The notes beneath the pieces were generated by a model. It saw only the letters and a list, made by a program, of their open reading frames with translations, was not told where the DNA came from and did no database searches. This document shows positions 1 to 8,549 of a DNA stretch of 64,000 nt, piece by piece (position 1 is the first letter of the stretch; each line of letters begins with the position of its first letter). Origin of the DNA: Phenylobacterium deserti (GTDB taxonomy: Bacteria; Pseudomonadota; Alphaproteobacteria; Caulobacterales; Caulobacteraceae); contig NZ_QFYR01000001.1 in assembly GCF_003254705.1 (NCBI RefSeq), forward strand, positions 496,001-560,000. The letters are read 5' to 3'. A program made the translations under genes and the position numbers.

Positions 1-657
1 ATGCTCGCGCGAGACCTGTCGGACCTGCACAAGGACGCCACCTTCATCGTCGACGTGAAGTCGACCGGCCTCTTCGCGACCGACGAGGTGTTGAAGGGCA
101 ACGGCGCCAACACCGTCTACTGGAAGACGGGCCACAGCTACATCAAGCGCAAGACCGCCGAACTCGGCGCCTTGGCGGGCTTTGAGAAGAGCGGGCACTT
201 CTTCTTCAACGCTCCGATCGGACGCGGCTATGACGACGGCCTGGTGGCCGCCGCCGCCATTCTGTCCATGCTTGATCGCAATCCCGGCAAGAAGCTCTCA
301 GATCTGAAGAGGGCCCTGCCGCTCGCCTACACCTCGCTGACCATGAGCCCGCACTGCGGTGACGAGGTGAAGTACAAGGTCGTCGACGACGTGGTCGCCG
401 AGTACACGGCCATGCGCGATGCTGGCGGCACGATCCTCGGTCGCAAGATCATAGATCTGATCACGGTCAACGGCGTGCGGGTCGCGCTGGAGGACGGGTC
501 CTGGGTTCTGGTCCGGGCCTCTTCCAACAAGCCCGAGATCGTCGTGGTGGTGGAAAGCACGCAGTCCGAAGACGACATGCGGCGCCTGTTCCGTGAAGAA
601 GTGAAGCCGCGCCTGGGCAAACGTCCGGAAGTCGGCGCGTATAACCAAGAAATCTAG
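1..657 (+). CDS. Phosphomannomutase/phosphoglucomutase, C-terminal part (5' end outside window)
   Basis: Alpha-D-phosphohexomutase family enzyme that interconverts hexose-1-phosphate and hexose-6-phosphate in the cytoplasm, feeding nucleotide-sugar synthesis. The frame is open at the left edge and only the last 218 residues are present; the family is usually about 450-500 residues, so the ATG at position 1 is internal. Visible are the sugar-recognition loop EKSGH (residues 62-66 of the fragment) and the domain-4 phosphate-binding segment RASSNKPE (172-179). The catalytic serine and metal loops lie outside the window. It is followed by a hairpin terminator and by ugd in the same orientation, which fits a role in envelope polysaccharide precursors. 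Whether it prefers mannose or glucose phosphate cannot be told from this fragment. Confidence 0.85.
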   Translation: MLARDLSDLHKDATFIVDVKSTGLFATDEVLKGNGANTVYWKTGHSYIKRKTAELGALAGFEKSGHFFFNAPIGRGYDDGLVAAAAILSMLDRNPGKKLSDLKRALPLAYTSLTMSPHCGDEVKYKVVDDVVAEYTAMRDAGGTILGRKIIDLITVNGVRVALEDGSWVLVRASSNKPEIVVVVESTQSEDDMRRLFREEVKPRLGKRPEVGAYNQEI

Positions 658-687
658 AAGTGTTGCGCTAGTTCGCTAGCGAAGAAA

Positions 688-721
688 CCGGCTGCGTGGC
701 AAAGCGCAGCCGGAAGCTTTT
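688..721 (+). terminator. Putative intrinsic terminator after the phosphohexomutase gene
   Basis: Inverted repeat CCGGCTGCG / CGCAGCCGG with a short loop, followed by AAGCTTTT. It lies between the phosphohexomutase stop and ugd. The T-tract is short, so read-through into ugd is possible. Confidence 0.55.
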
Positions 722-733
722 CGGGGGCTATTC

Positions 734-2038
734 ATGCACGTGGCGATGATCGGGACCGGCTATGTGGGGCTGGTCAGCGGGGCCTGTTTCGCCGACTTCG
801 GCCACACGGTGACCTGCATCGACAAGGATGCCGGCAAGATCGAGCGCCTGAAGGCCGGCGGCATTCCGATCTATGAGCCGGGTCTGGACGCGCTAGTTGC
901 GCGCAATGTCGAGGCCGGCCGTCTGTTCTTTACCACGGAAGCTGCCGAAGCGGTGAAGAACGCCGACGCCGTGTTCATCGCCGTGGGCACGCCCTCTCGT
1001 CGTGGCGACGGACATGCGGACCTGTCCTACGTCTATGCAGCGGCGGAAGAGATCGCCGGCTTGGTGGACGGCTTTACGGTCGTTGTGACCAAGTCGACCG
1101 TGCCGGTCGGCACCGGCGACGAGATCGAGAAGATCATTGCCCGCGTGCGCCCTGACGCCGACGTGGCGGTGGTCTCCAACCCCGAGTTCCTGCGCGAAGG
1201 CGCGGCCATCGAAGACTTCAAGCGTCCGGACCGGGTTGTGGTCGGCACCGACGACGAGCGGGCGCGGGCGGTGATGCGCGAGCTCTACCGGCCGCTGTAC
1301 CTGAACGAAACGCCGATCCAGTTCACCGGCCGGCGGACCAGCGAGCTGATCAAGTACGCCGGCAACGCCTTCCTCGCCATGAAGATCACCTTCATCAACG
1401 AGATCGCCGACCTGTGCGAGGCGGTGGGCGCGGACGTCCAGCAGGTGGCCCGCGGCATCGGCCTGGATGGCCGCATCGGCTCGAAGTTCCTGAACGCAGG
1501 CCCTGGCTACGGCGGCTCCTGCTTCCCCAAGGACACCCTGGCCTTGGTGCGGACGGCGCGCGACGCCAATTCTCCGGTTCAGCTCATCGAGACCACCGTG
1601 AAGGTCAACGACGAGCGCAAGAAGGCGATGGCCCAGAAGGTCATCAAAGCCGTCGACGGCCAGGATCTGACCGGCAAGACGATCGGCGTGCTGGGCCTGA
1701 CCTTCAAGCCGAACACCGATGACATGCGCGATGCGCCCAGCCTGGACATCGTGCCGGCGCTGCAGGCGGCGGGCGCCTCGGTGCAGGCTTTCGATCCGGA
1801 AGGTCACGAGGCCAAGCACATGCTGAAGCACGTCCAGTTCAAGGACGATCCCTACGACGTGGCCGAAGGCGCCGACGCCCTGCTGATCATCACCGAGTGG
1901 GACGAGTTCCGCGCGCTCGACCTCGATCGTATCAAGCTGCTGATGAACAAGCCGGTGCTGGTCGACCTGCGCAACATCTACAAGCCGGATGACATCCGCG
2001 CGCGCGGCTTCGACTACACCAGCGTCGGACGCGCCTGA
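734..2038 (+). CDS. ugd: UDP-glucose 6-dehydrogenase
   Basis: Cytoplasmic NAD-dependent enzyme that oxidizes UDP-glucose twice to UDP-glucuronate, a precursor of acidic polysaccharides and glucuronolipids. The 434-residue length is normal. The N-terminal Rossmann fold has the GxGxxG dinucleotide motif at residues 7-12. The catalytic cysteine is Cys263 in the context GGSCFPKD, followed by the C-terminal UDP-binding domain. The ATG is preceded by a G-rich Shine-Dalgarno tract (GGGGG). The substrate UDP-glucose would come from GalU, encoded about 4 kb downstream. Assignment is firm; the physiological polymer is not indicated by the neighbours. Confidence 0.96.
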   Translation: MHVAMIGTGYVGLVSGACFADFGHTVTCIDKDAGKIERLKAGGIPIYEPGLDALVARNVEAGRLFFTTEAAEAVKNADAVFIAVGTPSRRGDGHADLSYVYAAAEEIAGLVDGFTVVVTKSTVPVGTGDEIEKIIARVRPDADVAVVSNPEFLREGAAIEDFKRPDRVVVGTDDERARAVMRELYRPLYLNETPIQFTGRRTSELIKYAGNAFLAMKITFINEIADLCEAVGADVQQVARGIGLDGRIGSKFLNAGPGYGGSCFPKDTLALVRTARDANSPVQLIETTVKVNDERKKAMAQKVIKAVDGQDLTGKTIGVLGLTFKPNTDDMRDAPSLDIVPALQAAGASVQAFDPEGHEAKHMLKHVQFKDDPYDVAEGADALLIITEWDEFRALDLDRIKLLMNKPVLVDLRNIYKPDDIRARGFDYTSVGRA

Positions 2039-2045
2039 TCCTGCC

Positions 2046-2201
2046 CTAGGCCGTGTGGTTGAGGCGCACCAGCAGGGCGCCCAGCCACAGGAGGCCGGCC
2101 CATAGCACCGTGGACAGCACGACCATGGTGGCGAGGGAGCTCAGCTTCGGCGGCGTGATCGCCGGCCGCCGGGCCGAACCCGTTGTGGGCGCGCGCCGCA
2201 T
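2046..2201 (-). CDS. Small single-pass membrane protein, unknown function
   Basis: A 51-residue protein with a basic, proline-containing N-terminal half (about residues 1-24) and one hydrophobic helix (about residues 25-46), ending in RLNHTA. The start chosen here has an excellent ribosome binding site, GGGAGGAACT, immediately upstream of the ATG; a longer in-frame start 10 codons upstream lacks one. It is encoded opposite to and just after ugd, and its 3' end is 7 bp from the ugd stop. I do not recognise a family. The strong ribosome binding site and clear transmembrane segment argue that it is a real gene and not a shadow. Confidence 0.55.
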   Translation of the reverse strand: MRRAPTTGSARRPAITPPKLSSLATMVVLSTVLWAGLLWLGALLVRLNHTA

Positions 2202-2295
2202 AGTTCCTCCCGAGTATTCCGGGCGCCTCACCGGCCGTGCGATTCAGCGCCGATTTTTCGGCATCCTGTTGGCGCGTCGCGGCTTCGCGCAAGTG

Positions 2296-2334
2296 TCAAA
2301 AAGCAAGACCCAGCTCGCGGGGCGAGCCGGGTCT
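2296..2334 (-). terminator. Intrinsic terminator of glmM
   Basis: Reading the minus strand, a strong GC-rich hairpin (AGACCCGGCTCGC paired with GCGAGCTGGGTCT, loop CCC) is followed by TGCTTTTTG. It lies about 40 bp beyond the glmM stop and closes that transcription unit. Confidence 0.85.
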
Positions 2335-2375
2335 GGCAAACTCAGAACAGTCTTGGGGTTGAGGCGGGTTCGCGG

Positions 2376-3728
2376 CTATGCCGCCACCTTCTTGACGACG
2401 CCGGCGATCTCGCCGACCACCCTGCGCACCAGGCTCTCGTCGTCTCCTTCGGCCATGATCCGGATCAGCGGCTCGGTCCCGGACGCGCGAACCACAATGC
2501 GGCCGGAGCCGTTCAGGGCCGCCTCGGCATCGGCGATGGCTTCCTTGACCTGCTTGTCTTCCAGCGGCTTGCCGGAGGCGAAGCGGACGTTCTCCAGCAA
2601 CTGCGGAACGGGCTCGAACTGCCGGGCCAGAGCGCTCATTGGCTTGCCGGAGTCCTTCAGCACCGCGAGCACCTGCAGGGCGGCCAACAGGCCATCGCCG
2701 GTGGTCGCGAACTCGCGGAGGATGATGTGACCCGACTGCTCGCCGCCGAGGTTGAAGCCGCCTTCCCGCATCCGCTGCATGACGTAGCGGTCGCCCACCT
2801 GCGTGCGCTCCAGCTTTAGGCCACGAGTTGCCATGAATCGCTCGAGGCCAAGGTTCGACATCACCGTCGCCACCACGCCGCCACCCACCAGGCGATCGCG
2901 CTTGGCCCAGTGGTCGGCGATCAGCGCCATGATCTGGTCGCCGTCGACGACCCGGCCCTTCTCGTCGCAGATCACCAGCCGGTCCGCATCGCCATCCAGG
3001 GCGATGCCGATATCGGCGCGGTACTCTTTGACCATCTTCTGCATCAGCGCCGGCTGGGTGGAGCCAACCTCGTCGTTGATGTTGAAGCCGTCCGGCGCCA
3101 CGCCGATCGGGATCACCTCGGCGCCCAGTTCGTACAGTGCGGTAGGCGCGACTTTGTAGGCGGCGCCGTTGGCGCAATCGATCACCACCCGCATGCCCGA
3201 CAGGCTGAGACGCCGCGGGAAGGTCGCCTTGGCGATCTCCACATAACGCGCTTGCGAGTCGTCGATGCGCTGCACGCGGCCGAGCTTCGAAGGCGACGCC
3301 AGCCCTTCCTGCAGGCCTTGATCCATCAACGCTTCGATCTCGAGCTCGCGCTCGTCGGAAAGCTTGTAGCCATCCGGGCCGAACAGCTTGATGCCGTTGT
3401 CAGAGAACACGTTGTGGGAGGCGGAGATCATCACGCCGAGGTCGGCGCGCAGGCTGCGGGTCATCATGGCGACGCCGGGCGTCGGCAGCGGCCCGAACAG
3501 CCGGACGTCCATACCCACGCTGGTGAAGCCGGCCACCAGCGCCGGCTCGATCATGTAGCCCGAAAGCCGCGTGTCCTTGCCGATCACGACGAGGTGGCGC
3601 CGTTCGTCCTTGGACATGAACAGCTTGCCGGCGGCCATGCCGACGCGCAGGGCCACTTCCGCCGTCATGGGGTAGCGGTTCGCCTGACCGCGGATGCCAT
3701 CCGTGCCGAAGTAAGCGCGCTTGCTCAT
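2376..3728 (-). CDS. glmM: Phosphoglucosamine mutase
   Basis: Converts glucosamine-6-phosphate to glucosamine-1-phosphate for UDP-GlcNAc, hence peptidoglycan and lipid A. The 450 residues match the family length. The N-terminus has the FGTDGIRG signature (residues 7-14), the phosphoserine loop is ISASHN with Ser104, the metal loop DGDADR lies mid-protein, and the C-terminal phosphate-binding motif is [12 protein letters not shown]. It is divergently oriented from glmS across a 125-bp gap, so the two consecutive enzymes of the pathway may share a regulatory region. It ends in a clear intrinsic terminator. Confidence 0.97.
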   Translation of the reverse strand: MSKRAYFGTDGIRGQANRYPMTAEVALRVGMAAGKLFMSKDERRHLVVIGKDTRLSGYMIEPALVAGFTSVGMDVRLFGPLPTPGVAMMTRSLRADLGVMISASHNVFSDNGIKLFGPDGYKLSDERELEIEALMDQGLQEGLASPSKLGRVQRIDDSQARYVEIAKATFPRRLSLSGMRVVIDCANGAAYKVAPTALYELGAEVIPIGVAPDGFNINDEVGSTQPALMQKMVKEYRADIGIALDGDADRLVICDEKGRVVDGDQIMALIADHWAKRDRLVGGGVVATVMSNLGLERFMATRGLKLERTQVGDRYVMQRMREGGFNLGGEQSGHIILREFATTGDGLLAALQVLAVLKDSGKPMSALARQFEPVPQLLENVRFASGKPLEDKQVKEAIADAEAALNGSGRIVVRASGTEPLIRIMAEGDDESLVRRVVGEIAGVVKKVAA

Positions 3729-3853
3729 GGTGCGATTGCTCTCGAAACGATCCGAAACCCAGATTTAGTCGACGCCCGCTTGCCAGATGCTAAAGCCGCA
3801 CCGTCAAGCCGGAGCCGGACGGCCCGCCTCTACCACAAAGGAAGCCCAGCCCA

Positions 3854-5674
3854 ATGTGCGGCATTATTGGCATCGTCGGGACGCAGTCAGTCCAAGAGCG
3901 CCTCATCGATAGCCTCAAGCGCCTCGAATACCGCGGCTATGACTCCGCGGGCATCGCAGGCGTGGTGGGCGGACAGCTCGAGCGCCGCCGGGCTCAGGGC
4001 AAGATCCGCAACCTGGAAGAGGTGCTGTCCGAGCACCCGCTGCAAGCGACCGTTGGTATCGGCCACACCCGCTGGGCCACCCATGGCGCGCCGTCCGAGC
4101 GCAACGCCCACCCGCACAAGGCCGGGCGAGTGACGCTGGTGCACAACGGCATCATCGAGAACTACGCAGAGCTGCGAGAAGCCTTGAGGGCCCACGGCCG
4201 CAGCTTTGAAAGCGACACCGACACGGAAGTGATCGCCCAGCTGTTGGACTCCGAGCTCGACACGGGCAAGGCCCCGCTGGAGGCGTTCAAGGCGACCCTC
4301 GACAAGCTGACCGGGGCCTATGCGCTGGCGGTTCTGGTGCAGGGCGAAGACGAGCTGATGATGGGCGCGCGCCGCGGCAGCCCCCTGGTGGTGGGCTACG
4401 GCCAGGGCGAGATGTTCATAGGCTCCGACGCCCTGGCGGTCGGCCCATTCACGAACCGGATCTCCTACCTGGACGAAGGCGACTACGTCGCCATCAACCA
4501 TGGCTCGGCGCGTATTTTCGACGAGGCCGGCCAGCCGGTGGAGCGCAAGATCCAGACAGTCGCCGCCTCCGCCGCCTTGGTCGAGAAGGGCAACTACCGC
4601 CACTTCATGGAAAAGGAGATCCACGACCAGCCGGAAGGGTGCCAGCGCACCATCGCGGCCTATGTGGATACCTTGACGGCGCACACTGCTATTCCGGGCG
4701 AGGTTGACTGGGCGCGACTGGAGCGGGTGCAGATCGTCGCCTGCGGCACCTCCTACATCGCCGGCTTGATGGGCAAGTACCTGATTGAGCAGCTGGCCGA
4801 CCTGCCGGTGGACGTCGAGATCGCGTCCGAGTTCCGCTACCGCCAGCCCGCCTTGCGCAAGGACGCCCTGGCTATCGCAATGTCGCAGTCGGGTGAGACG
4901 GCCGACACCCTCGCGGCCCTGCGCTTCTGTCAGGCCAAGGGCATGATGACCGCCGCGGTGGTGAACGCCGTGGAGTCCACCATGGCCCGTGAAGTGGACG
5001 TGGTCTGGCCGATCCACTGCGGGCCGGAGATCGGCGTGGCCTCCACCAAGGCCTTCACCGCCCAGGTAAGCGTCCTGACCGCCGTGGCTGTCGCCGCAGC
5101 CCGCGCCCGAGGCCGGATCGACGAAGCCGAGGAGCAGCGCCTCGTCCGTGTGCTGCTGGAAGCGCCGCGGCTGATCGCCGAGTCCATCAAGCTGGAGGAG
5201 GCGGTCCGCAGCATCGCCCTGGACGTCTCCCGCGCGCGTGACGTGCTCTACCTCGGCCGCGGGCCGATGTACCCGCTCGCGCTGGAAGGCGCGCTGAAGC
5301 TGAAGGAAATCAGCTACATTCACGCTGAAGGCTATGCCGCAGGCGAGCTGAAGCACGGCCCCATCGCCCTAGTGGACGAGCAGACGCCGATCGTGATCCT
5401 GGCGCCCTTCGACAGCTATTTCGAGAAGTCCGCCTCGAACATGCAGGAGGTCATGGCCCGCGGGGGCCAGGTGATCTTCATCACCGATCCCGAAGGCGAG
5501 CGACATGCGCCGGCCGGAGCTCGCGTGGTGGTCACCGCGCCCAAGTGTGATCCGCTGATCGCGCCGCTGGTCCTATCGGCGCCCGTGCAGCTGCTCGCCT
5601 ATCACGTGGCGGTCTGCAAGGGGGCGGACGTCGACCAGCCCCGCAACCTCGCTAAGTCCGTCACGGTCGAGTAG
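3854..5674 (+). CDS. glmS: Glutamine--fructose-6-phosphate aminotransferase (isomerizing)
   Basis: First committed enzyme of hexosamine synthesis: fructose-6-phosphate plus glutamine gives glucosamine-6-phosphate. The 606-residue protein begins MCGIIGIVG, so the catalytic N-terminal cysteine of the class II glutaminase domain (about 1-220) is exposed after Met removal. Two SIS sugar-isomerase domains follow (about 285-425 and 455-590), with the SQSGETADT phosphate loop in the first and a C-terminal end NLAKSVTVE typical of GlmS. The ribosome binding site AAGGAAG is several bases further upstream than usual. No glmS ribozyme-like leader is evident in the 125-bp gap to glmM. Confidence 0.97.
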   Translation: MCGIIGIVGTQSVQERLIDSLKRLEYRGYDSAGIAGVVGGQLERRRAQGKIRNLEEVLSEHPLQATVGIGHTRWATHGAPSERNAHPHKAGRVTLVHNGIIENYAELREALRAHGRSFESDTDTEVIAQLLDSELDTGKAPLEAFKATLDKLTGAYALAVLVQGEDELMMGARRGSPLVVGYGQGEMFIGSDALAVGPFTNRISYLDEGDYVAINHGSARIFDEAGQPVERKIQTVAASAALVEKGNYRHFMEKEIHDQPEGCQRTIAAYVDTLTAHTAIPGEVDWARLERVQIVACGTSYIAGLMGKYLIEQLADLPVDVEIASEFRYRQPALRKDALAIAMSQSGETADTLAALRFCQAKGMMTAAVVNAVESTMAREVDVVWPIHCGPEIGVASTKAFTAQVSVLTAVAVAAARARGRIDEAEEQRLVRVLLEAPRLIAESIKLEEAVRSIALDVSRARDVLYLGRGPMYPLALEGALKLKEISYIHAEGYAAGELKHGPIALVDEQTPIVILAPFDSYFEKSASNMQEVMARGGQVIFITDPEGERHAPAGARVVVTAPKCDPLIAPLVLSAPVQLLAYHVAVCKGADVDQPRNLAKSVTVE

Positions 5675-5679
5675 CGGTC

Positions 5680-5712
5680 AAAGAAAAGCGGCGGCCGCAG
5701 AACGGCCGCCGC
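5680..5712 (-). terminator. Intrinsic terminator of the lipoprotein gene, abutting glmS
   Basis: Perfect 10-bp stem (GCGGCGGCCG / CGGCCGCCGC). On the minus strand it is followed by TTTTCTTTG, so it terminates the leftward lipoprotein gene. On the plus strand, after glmS, no T-tract follows, so it may terminate glmS only weakly. Confidence 0.7.
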
Positions 5713-5735
5713 CGCAGACCCGAAGGTCGCAGATC

Positions 5736-6122
5736 TTATTGAGTGGTGCCGGTGCCGCTGCCGCTGCCCGTGCCGGTGGAGCCGGTCGTGCCGCCGGTCG
5801 CGCCCGTGGTGCTGGAGCCCATCGTGCCGGTCGCGCCGCCGGCGCCCGCCGCGCCCGTGGTTCCCGTCGTACCCGTAGCGCCCATGGCGCCCGTGTCACC
5901 GGTCGTGCCCATCGCGCCCGCAGCGGCGGGATCGGTCGTGGTCGTGCCCATGGCGCCGGCGCCAGCCGGAGGCGTGGTGGTGGTGGCGGCGTCAGCCGGA
6001 GCGGTCGCGGCCGTGTCGGTGGCGGCGCCGGTCGCGGCGGTGTCCGATTTGTTGCCGCAAGCCGAAAGACCGGCGGCCAGCACGGCGGCCGCGGCCACCG
6101 AGGTCAGGATACGCATCTTCAT
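5736..6122 (-). CDS. Low-complexity lipoprotein (Gly/Thr/Ala-rich), unknown function
   Basis: 128 residues. The N-terminus is a lipoprotein signal with a basic start, hydrophobic core and lipobox LSAC (Cys22). The mature part is almost entirely Gly, Thr, Ala, Ser and Met, with repeated TGTTGAAG/GAMGTT-like units, a Thr-Pro-rich stretch near residues 40-55 and a Gly-Ser-Gly-Thr tail. The ATG has a good ribosome binding site (GGGAG, six bases away). The composition suggests an unstructured outer-membrane-anchored protein; no catalytic motif is visible. The opposite strand also has open frames because of the repeat composition, but only this strand has signal peptide, lipobox, ribosome binding site and terminator. 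Confidence 0.75.
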   Translation of the reverse strand: MKMRILTSVAAAAVLAAGLSACGNKSDTAATGAATDTAATAPADAATTTTPPAGAGAMGTTTTDPAAAGAMGTTGDTGAMGATGTTGTTGAAGAGGATGTMGSSTTGATGGTTGSTGTGSGSGTGTTQ

Positions 6123-6361
6123 CGTAGGCTCCCTGGAAAACAGAAATCCCCCCGATCAAGGTAAGCGTACACGCCGCCGTGAGATCCCGGAATTGTGATC
6201 TGATGGTCTGCGCTAATTTTTGTCGCAGGCCTGTGTGGATTCTGAGCCAAGGCTTCTTTAGCAACAAAGAACCTGGGTCCACGGATCGAAACGCCCGCCC
6301 GGACGTTTTGGCGCCTGCCAGAGCTCAAAGCTGAGCCGTGGCCCATGTGCTCGGAGGGGTG

Positions 6362-7231
6362 ATGACGAAACGTGTGCGTAAGGCGGTCCTGCCGGTGGCA
6401 GGCCTTGGGACCCGTGTGCTGCCGGGGGCCAAAACCACCCCGAAGAACATGCTCAACGTCGTGGACCGGCCCATCCTGTCCTACATCGTTGAGGAGGCCC
6501 GCGCTGCGGGCATCGAACACTTCGTCTTCATCGTCGGCCGCGGCCAGAACGCGATCGAGGACTATTTCGACTCCAGCCCCGAAATCGAGCAGGCGCTGGA
6601 AGCCAAGAAGAAGACTTCGATCCTCGAGGAGGTCCGCCGCGACTTGCCGCAGCCGGGCGAGATGAGCTTCATCCGCCAGATGGCGCCGCTGGGCCTTGGC
6701 CACGCCGTGTGGTGCGCCCGGGACGTGATCGGCGACGAGCCCTTCGCCGTGATGCTGCCGGACATGTTGATGGCCACCGAGCGCCCGGCCCTGGCTCAGG
6801 CGGTGGACGCCTATGAGAAGGTCGGCGGCAACATCGTGGTGGTGGAGCCCGCGCCTGAAGGCGAGGCCCACAAGTACGGCATCGTGGCCCTCGACGGGCA
6901 GGACGGTCGCCTGAACCGCATGACCGGCATGGTGGAAAAGCCCGCACCGGGCACCGAGCCGTCGAACCTGTTCATCTCGGGCCGCTACATCCTGCAGCCC
7001 GAGATCTTCAACATCCTGGAAACCCAGGAGCGCGGCGCCGGCGGCGAGATCCAGCTCACCGACGGCATGGCCAACCTGATGGCCAAGCAGGACTTCCACG
7101 CGCTCGAGTACGAGGGCGTCACCTACGACTGCGGCGACAAGATCGGCCTCCTGCGCGCAAACGTGGCGTTCGCGCTGCGCCGGCCGGACCTCGCGGACGC
7201 CGCGCGGCAAGCCATTCAGGAACTGCTCTAG
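6362..7231 (+). CDS. galU: UTP--glucose-1-phosphate uridylyltransferase
   Basis: Makes UDP-glucose from UTP and glucose-1-phosphate. The N-terminal nucleotidyltransferase signature is AVLPVAGLGTRVLP, followed by the sugar-phosphate-binding lysine region (KNMLNVVDRP). The start is set at the second ATG of the frame because GGAGGGGTG lies directly before it; this gives 289 residues, the usual length. The next gene downstream, in the same orientation after about 100 bp, is a UDP-sulfoquinovose synthase that uses UDP-glucose as substrate, so the pair forms a metabolic unit. UDP-glucose would also supply Ugd. Confidence 0.96.
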   Translation: MTKRVRKAVLPVAGLGTRVLPGAKTTPKNMLNVVDRPILSYIVEEARAAGIEHFVFIVGRGQNAIEDYFDSSPEIEQALEAKKKTSILEEVRRDLPQPGEMSFIRQMAPLGLGHAVWCARDVIGDEPFAVMLPDMLMATERPALAQAVDAYEKVGGNIVVVEPAPEGEAHKYGIVALDGQDGRLNRMTGMVEKPAPGTEPSNLFISGRYILQPEIFNILETQERGAGGEIQLTDGMANLMAKQDFHALEYEGVTYDCGDKIGLLRANVAFALRRPDLADAARQAIQELL

Positions 7232-7242
7232 ACGCCGGACGC

Positions 7243-7267
7243 GGCGGCCTTCTTTGCGAAGGCCGCC
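7243..7267 (+). terminator. Hairpin after galU, weak terminator candidate
   Basis: Perfect 10-bp stem GGCGGCCTTC / GAAGGCCGCC with a 5-base loop, 12 bp after the galU stop. No T-tract follows, so it may be an mRNA-stabilising or rho-assisted element and not a true intrinsic terminator. Confidence 0.4.
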
Positions 7268-7334
7268 CTTCCGCACGCCACGTTCCTAGGTTAGCCATTG
7301 GTTTGTCGGGGAAAGGCGAACGTTCGGAGGAGCG

Positions 7335-8546
7335 ATGCGCGTACTGATCCTCGGCGGCGACGGGTTTTGCGGCTGGCCCACAGCCCTGCACCTGTCCGCG
7401 CGCGGCCACCAGCTGGCCATCGTGGACAACCTTTCGCGGCGGCGCATCGACGAGGAGCTGGGCGCAGGGTCCCTGACGCCGATCGCGCCGGTCGACATGC
7501 GCCTTCACGCCTGGCGCGAAGTGTCGGGCCGGACGATCGACTTCCACCACCTGACGGTCGGCAAGGAATACGAGGCGCTGCTGGCGGTGCTGCACGAGCT
7601 GCGTCCAGACGCCATCGTCCACTTCGCTGAGCAGCGGGCCGCGCCCTATTCGATGAAGTCCGCGCGGCACAAGCGCTACACGATCGACAACAACCTGAAC
7701 GCCACCAACGACGTCCTGGCGGCCATCGTCGACAGCGGGCTGGACGTCCACCTCGTGCACCTGGGCACCATGGGTGTCTATGGCTACGGCACGGCGGGCG
7801 TTGCGATCCCGGAAGGCTATCTCACTGTGAAGGTGGAAACCCCGGACGGGTGGGAGCCGCGGGAAATCCTCTATCCGGCCAATCCCGGATCGATCTACCA
7901 CCTGACCAAGACGCAAGACGCCCTGCTCTTTCAGTTCTACGCCAAGAACGACGGGCTGCGGATCACCGACCTGCACCAGGGCATCGTCTGGGGGACCCAG
8001 ACGGAGGAGACGCGGCGTGATCCGCGGCTGGTCAATCGCTTCGACTACGACGGCGATTACGGCACCGTCCTCAACCGTTTCCTGATGCAAGCGGCTGTCG
8101 GATACCCGCTCACCGTCCACGGCGGCGGCGGACAGACGCGGGCCTTCATCAATATCCAGGACACGGTCCGCTGCGTTGAGCTGGCGCTGCTGCACCCGCC
8201 GGCACGGGGCGAGCGGGTCAAGGTCATGAATCAGATGACCGAGTGCTGGCGTGTGCGTGACCTCGCCGACATGGTCGCCCGCCTGACCGGAGCTCAGGTC
8301 GCGCACCTGCCCAACCCGCGTCAGGAGGCCGATGAGAACGACCTGGCGGTCGAGAACCAACGGCTGATGAGCTATGGATTGCAGCCGATCACCCTGGAAG
8401 AAGGGCTGCTGCTGGAAGTGACGGAAATCGCCCGCGCCTATTCCGACCGCGTCGACCGCTCGAAGATCCCCTGCGTCTCCTGCTGGAACGCCGAGCGTGC
8501 GGCCGCGCAGGACGCCGGCCCAGCTGCCGTGGCGGCTGCGGAGTAG
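7335..8546 (+). CDS. sqdB: UDP-sulfoquinovose synthase (SQD1/SqdB family)
   Basis: Extended short-chain dehydrogenase that converts UDP-glucose plus sulfite to UDP-sulfoquinovose using bound NAD. The 403-residue protein closely follows the plant SQD1 and bacterial SqdB pattern: GGDGFCGW (8-14), IVDNLSRRRIDEELG (29-43), HFAEQRAAPYSM (96-107), a catalytic Thr145 in GTMGVYG, and Tyr188/Lys192 in SIYHLTK. The later segments TDLHQGIVWG, LNRFLMQAAVGYPLTVHG and GGQTRAFINIQDT also match the family. It starts after GGAGGAG and sits directly behind galU, which supplies its substrate. No recognisable sulfolipid synthase (SqdX or SqdD) is in the window; the nearby GT4/GT9 enzymes are the only candidate acceptors' partners. 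Confidence 0.88.
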   Translation: MRVLILGGDGFCGWPTALHLSARGHQLAIVDNLSRRRIDEELGAGSLTPIAPVDMRLHAWREVSGRTIDFHHLTVGKEYEALLAVLHELRPDAIVHFAEQRAAPYSMKSARHKRYTIDNNLNATNDVLAAIVDSGLDVHLVHLGTMGVYGYGTAGVAIPEGYLTVKVETPDGWEPREILYPANPGSIYHLTKTQDALLFQFYAKNDGLRITDLHQGIVWGTQTEETRRDPRLVNRFDYDGDYGTVLNRFLMQAAVGYPLTVHGGGGQTRAFINIQDTVRCVELALLHPPARGERVKVMNQMTECWRVRDLADMVARLTGAQVAHLPNPRQEADENDLAVENQRLMSYGLQPITLEEGLLLEVTEIARAYSDRVDRSKIPCVSCWNAERAAAQDAGPAAVAAAE

Positions 8547-8549
8547 CGC

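Noticed and set aside
5743..6198. Pro/Val-rich plus-strand frame of 151 residues
   Set aside because: Mirror of the repetitive lipoprotein gene; the minus strand has the signal peptide, lipobox, ribosome binding site and terminator.
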